A stretch of 6,500 nucleotides of DNA from a bacterium. Its GTDB lineage: Bacteria; SZUA-79; Acidulodesulfobacterales; Acidulodesulfobacteraceae. The translations under genes and the position numbers were made by a program. Below the pieces are notes generated by a model. That model was not told where the DNA came from, ran no database searches, and saw only the letters and a program-made list of their open reading frames with translations. Below are positions 5,086 to 6,500 of this stretch, one piece after another (within the stretch, counting starts at the first letter, position 1; the number at the start of each line of letters is the position of its first letter). The DNA lies in contig JAJYYR010000044.1 in assembly GCA_021800805.1 (NCBI GenBank), positions 1 to 6,500 of the forward strand, in the 5' to 3' direction.

Positions 5086-5757
5086 ATGGATAACGAAGTC
5101 GTCGTTTATACTGAAATTAAGAAATCGAACGGTAAAACAAAGTTAGTTGAAACGGAGCTTAAAGGCAAGAATAACTACTACGATAACGATAATATCGTAT
5201 TCTATAGCGTAGAACAGTTAAAAGCCCTATTAGACGGCATTACAAACGAATTTCATAAATTAGCGGTTCTTCTAATGTATGAAACCGGCGCCCGTATCGA
5301 GGAAGTCAGGGAGCTTAAGTTTTCGGACGTGGAAAGCTCCGGCCGGATAAAAGTATTAACCTTAAAACAGCGTAAAGCAAATAAAATATACAGGTATCTT
5401 AAGATATCCGATAAGCTTATGGCCTTAATATTAAGTCATCGTTTGAATAATAAACTTAACGATAACGATTATATTTTATCAAAGACTTCAGGCGGTCCGG
5501 CAATAGCAAGAAAAAGCATAAGCTACATCTTGAAATATAATACCGAAAAGGTTCTCGGCAAGGCTTATTTAGATAAAGCCCACCCGCACGCTTTAAGGCA
5601 TACAAGAGCCGTGCATTTATTAGATAGCGGTATGAATATAATGCTACTTAAAAACTTCTTAGGCCATAGCAATATCAGCAATACGCTGATTTACCTTAAA
5701 TATTCAAACGCTGACATGGCCGCCGCCGTCGATAAAGCAAATAACATTCTTATTTAA
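5086..5757 (+). CDS. Short tyrosine recombinase
   Basis: This 223-residue protein is essentially the catalytic domain of a tyrosine recombinase. All expected residues are visible: R70 (TGARIEEV), a lysine near K94/K97 (LKQRKANK), H168 and R171 (PHALRH), H194 (LGHSN) and nucleophile Y203 (TLIYLKY). Only ~40 residues precede the catalytic fold (SVEQLKALLDGI), so the usual N-terminal core-binding domain is absent. FimB/FimE-type inversion recombinases are similarly short. The start has a strong AAGGAG ribosome site, so the shortness is probably genuine rather than a wrong start. The gene lies downstream of the 63-aa gene and just before tandem repeats. It could act on the GTCCGC-type sites, resolve multimers or invert DNA. 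None of these is shown by the sequence alone. Confidence 0.9.
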   Translation: MDNEVVVYTEIKKSNGKTKLVETELKGKNNYYDNDNIVFYSVEQLKALLDGITNEFHKLAVLLMYETGARIEEVRELKFSDVESSGRIKVLTLKQRKANKIYRYLKISDKLMALILSHRLNNKLNDNDYILSKTSGGPAIARKSISYILKYNTEKVLGKAYLDKAHPHALRHTRAVHLLDSGMNIMLLKNFLGHSNISNTLIYLKYSNADMAAAVDKANNILI

Positions 5758-5975
5758 CCGTTCGCACGGCGGACAAACCTAAGCAGCAGGAAAAATAAAG
5801 GCTTTTGTTTTTCTTGGATAAGAAAAAAATAAACGATTAACAAAAATAATCGGGATTAAAAACGCAATGCGGACAAAGTTAAGAAAAAGGAAAGGTTTTT
5901 ACTTGGAAAAGAAAAAAGAAAAGTCAGTAAACTATTAGGCTTTTAAGATAAAACGCATTGCGGACGAACTATAAA
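5758..5975 (+). repeat. Tandem diverged repeats with GCGGAC
   Basis: GCGGAC occurs at 5769-5774, 5869-5874 and 5960-5965, giving steps of 100 and 91 bases. The two complete units share an order: GCGGACAAA, a purine-rich stretch, T-run, CTTGGA (5813-5818, 5902-5907), A-run, then ACGCAATGCGGAC or ACGCATTGCGGAC. The first site is preceded by CCGTTCGCACG, a few bases after the recombinase stop. There is no open reading frame in the stretch. Similar units, without tandem copies, occur at 1616-1675 and 4649-4680. Confidence 0.75.
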
Positions 5976-6006
5976 AAATAAAAAAGGCGGGTTTTTACGC
6001 CCGCCT
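5972..6006 (-). terminator. Intrinsic terminator of the lipoprotein gene
   Basis: On the minus strand AGGCGGG (6006-6000) pairs with CCCGCCT (5991-5985) around an 8-base loop, followed by a T-rich run broken by two A residues. It lies 18 bases past the lipoprotein stop codon, in the right orientation. The plus strand has no T-run after the stem, so termination is mainly leftward. Confidence 0.88.
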
Positions 6007-6482
6007 CCGGAGAGAGGAAAGATGTTATTCAGTTATTTTTTTAGATCGTAAGACTAAACCCTTAATCCTGTTGTTTTTAATTAAGGTATTAAACTTAAAT
6101 TCAACGCAACGTCTCTTTGTGTTTTTGCTATTAAAAACGTATAAGACGGACGTATTTTTACTAACGTTCCCGCAGTAGTATAATATCCTGCCATGTCCAC
6201 GCCTAAAAGTCGGCTTACCGAAACGAGCAAGGATAGTGCCGATATGCGAGCCTATTTTTACGGACTCATACTGCTTTTTAGTAATAAAATGCCCCGTTCC
6301 GCCCTGCTGGACGTTGTAAAATCCGCAACCGCTTAATGCGCTGACGGATATAATTACAAATACTGCAAGAACTGCAATTAAAAAAGTTTTTTTGCTTTTC
6401 ATTTTAAAACCTCCATTAAAAGTTAATTGATTAATTTTTTTTAAACGTAAAATTTTTCTTTTATGCCTGCCTCCGGAAAGAG
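6001..6482. repeat. Direct repeat flanking the lipoprotein gene
   Basis: GCCCGCCTCCGGAGAGAG (5999-6016) and GCCTGCCTCCGGAAAGAG (6464-6481) differ at two of 18 bases and bracket the lipoprotein gene. The first overlaps its terminator stem; the second lacks the complementary stem arm. They may be the ends of a transposed or duplicated module, or the 3' end of a related gene beyond the window. Confidence 0.55.
6025..6402 (-). CDS. Lipoprotein with BamE/SmpA-like domain
   Basis: This 125-residue protein has a signal peptide: basic start MKSKK, a hydrophobic core to residue ~20, and lipobox LSGC with the lipidated cysteine at C26. The mature part contains ITKKQYESVKIGSHIGTIL and ARFGKP, which resembles the BamE/SmpA pattern (a 'G-threshold-V...lGxP' helix-loop followed by a beta-sheet with LYYCGN and FKFN). 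BamE-like folds occur in outer-membrane assembly factors and in many small lipoproteins of diverse function. The start has a GGAGG ribosome site and the gene ends in its own terminator. Its presence points to a diderm host. It may be element cargo altering the cell surface, or host sequence if the element ends earlier. Confidence 0.8.
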   Translation of the reverse strand: MKSKKTFLIAVLAVFVIISVSALSGCGFYNVQQGGTGHFITKKQYESVKIGSHIGTILARFGKPTFRRGHGRILYYCGNVSKNTSVLYVFNSKNTKRRCVEFKFNTLIKNNRIKGLVLRSKKITE

Positions 6483-6500
6483 AAAAAATTAATAGGTTTT

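Larger units (their letters stand above)
95..6500. mobile_element. Left part of an integrative element at tRNA-Asn
   Basis: The element is inferred from int and xis-like genes abutting a tRNA 3' end, a second recombinase, a replication-relaxation-like protein, many short unknown genes and dense short repeats. No duplicate of the tRNA 3' end was seen up to the right edge, so the element appears to continue past it. It carries no recognisable phage structural, relaxase or type IV secretion gene in this portion. It could be a satellite, an integrative mobilizable element or the int-proximal end of a larger element. The right boundary given is only the window edge. Confidence 0.7.

Noticed and set aside
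5758..5975. CRISPR array
   Set aside because: Units are 91-100 bases with diverged sequence, conserved only in short blocks. There is no uniform 24-40 base repeat and no cas gene.
123..6500. A second copy of the tRNA-Asn 3' end marking attR
   Set aside because: I looked for the GGTTCGAATCC and CTCGGGGAGCCA parts across the window and found none, so the right end is not placed here.

Overview
The window is AT-rich bacterial DNA holding the left end of an integrative element inserted at a tRNA-Asn(GTT) gene. A canonical tyrosine integrase starts 15 bases beyond the tRNA CCA end and is preceded by an excisionase-type helix-turn-helix gene, which is the usual attL layout for an integrated phage, satellite or integrative and mobilizable element. 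No second copy of the tRNA 3' end is visible, so the far end (attR) probably lies outside the window. No structural phage genes, relaxase or conjugation genes are present here. A Gram-negative (diderm) host is suggested by a BamE/SmpA-like lipoprotein near the right edge. I do not assign a genus.

Layout: (1) 47-122, tRNA-Asn. (2) 138-1438, leftward int and xis-like genes. (3) 1439-1737, a divergent control region with a 20-bp perfect inverted repeat. (4) 1738-2918, a rightward two-gene operon: an unknown basic helical protein, then a protein resembling the replication-relaxation family. It ends at a strong intrinsic terminator. (5) 2974-3605, about 630 bases without genes but rich in inverted and direct repeats, a candidate replication or transfer origin. 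(6) 3608-4560, three leftward genes: an overlapping pair of small unknown proteins (58 and 131 aa) and a cysteine-rich zinc-ribbon-like protein. (7) 4561-4853, control sequence including a textbook sigma-70 promoter. (8) 4854-5757, a small four-cysteine protein followed by a second, short tyrosine recombinase of 223 aa. (9) 5758-5975, tandem diverged repeats of 91-100 bases. (10) 6025-6402, a leftward lipoprotein gene with its own terminator.

The most striking feature not explained by genes is a family of short GTCCGC/GCGGAC motifs. Three are identical 15-base palindromes, GTCCGCAAAACGGAC. About ten sites lie at gene or module boundaries, often only 3-6 bases after a stop codon. Several sites also share a CTTGGA-containing block upstream. 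Together with the second small recombinase, this suggests a cassette-like or site-specific recombination arrangement. The alternatives are an RNA-processing or termination hairpin, or a genome-wide repeat family. The same palindrome also sits directly upstream of a 28-base promoter-like block found in front of both the xis gene and the zinc-ribbon gene, so part of the element may share one regulatory input.
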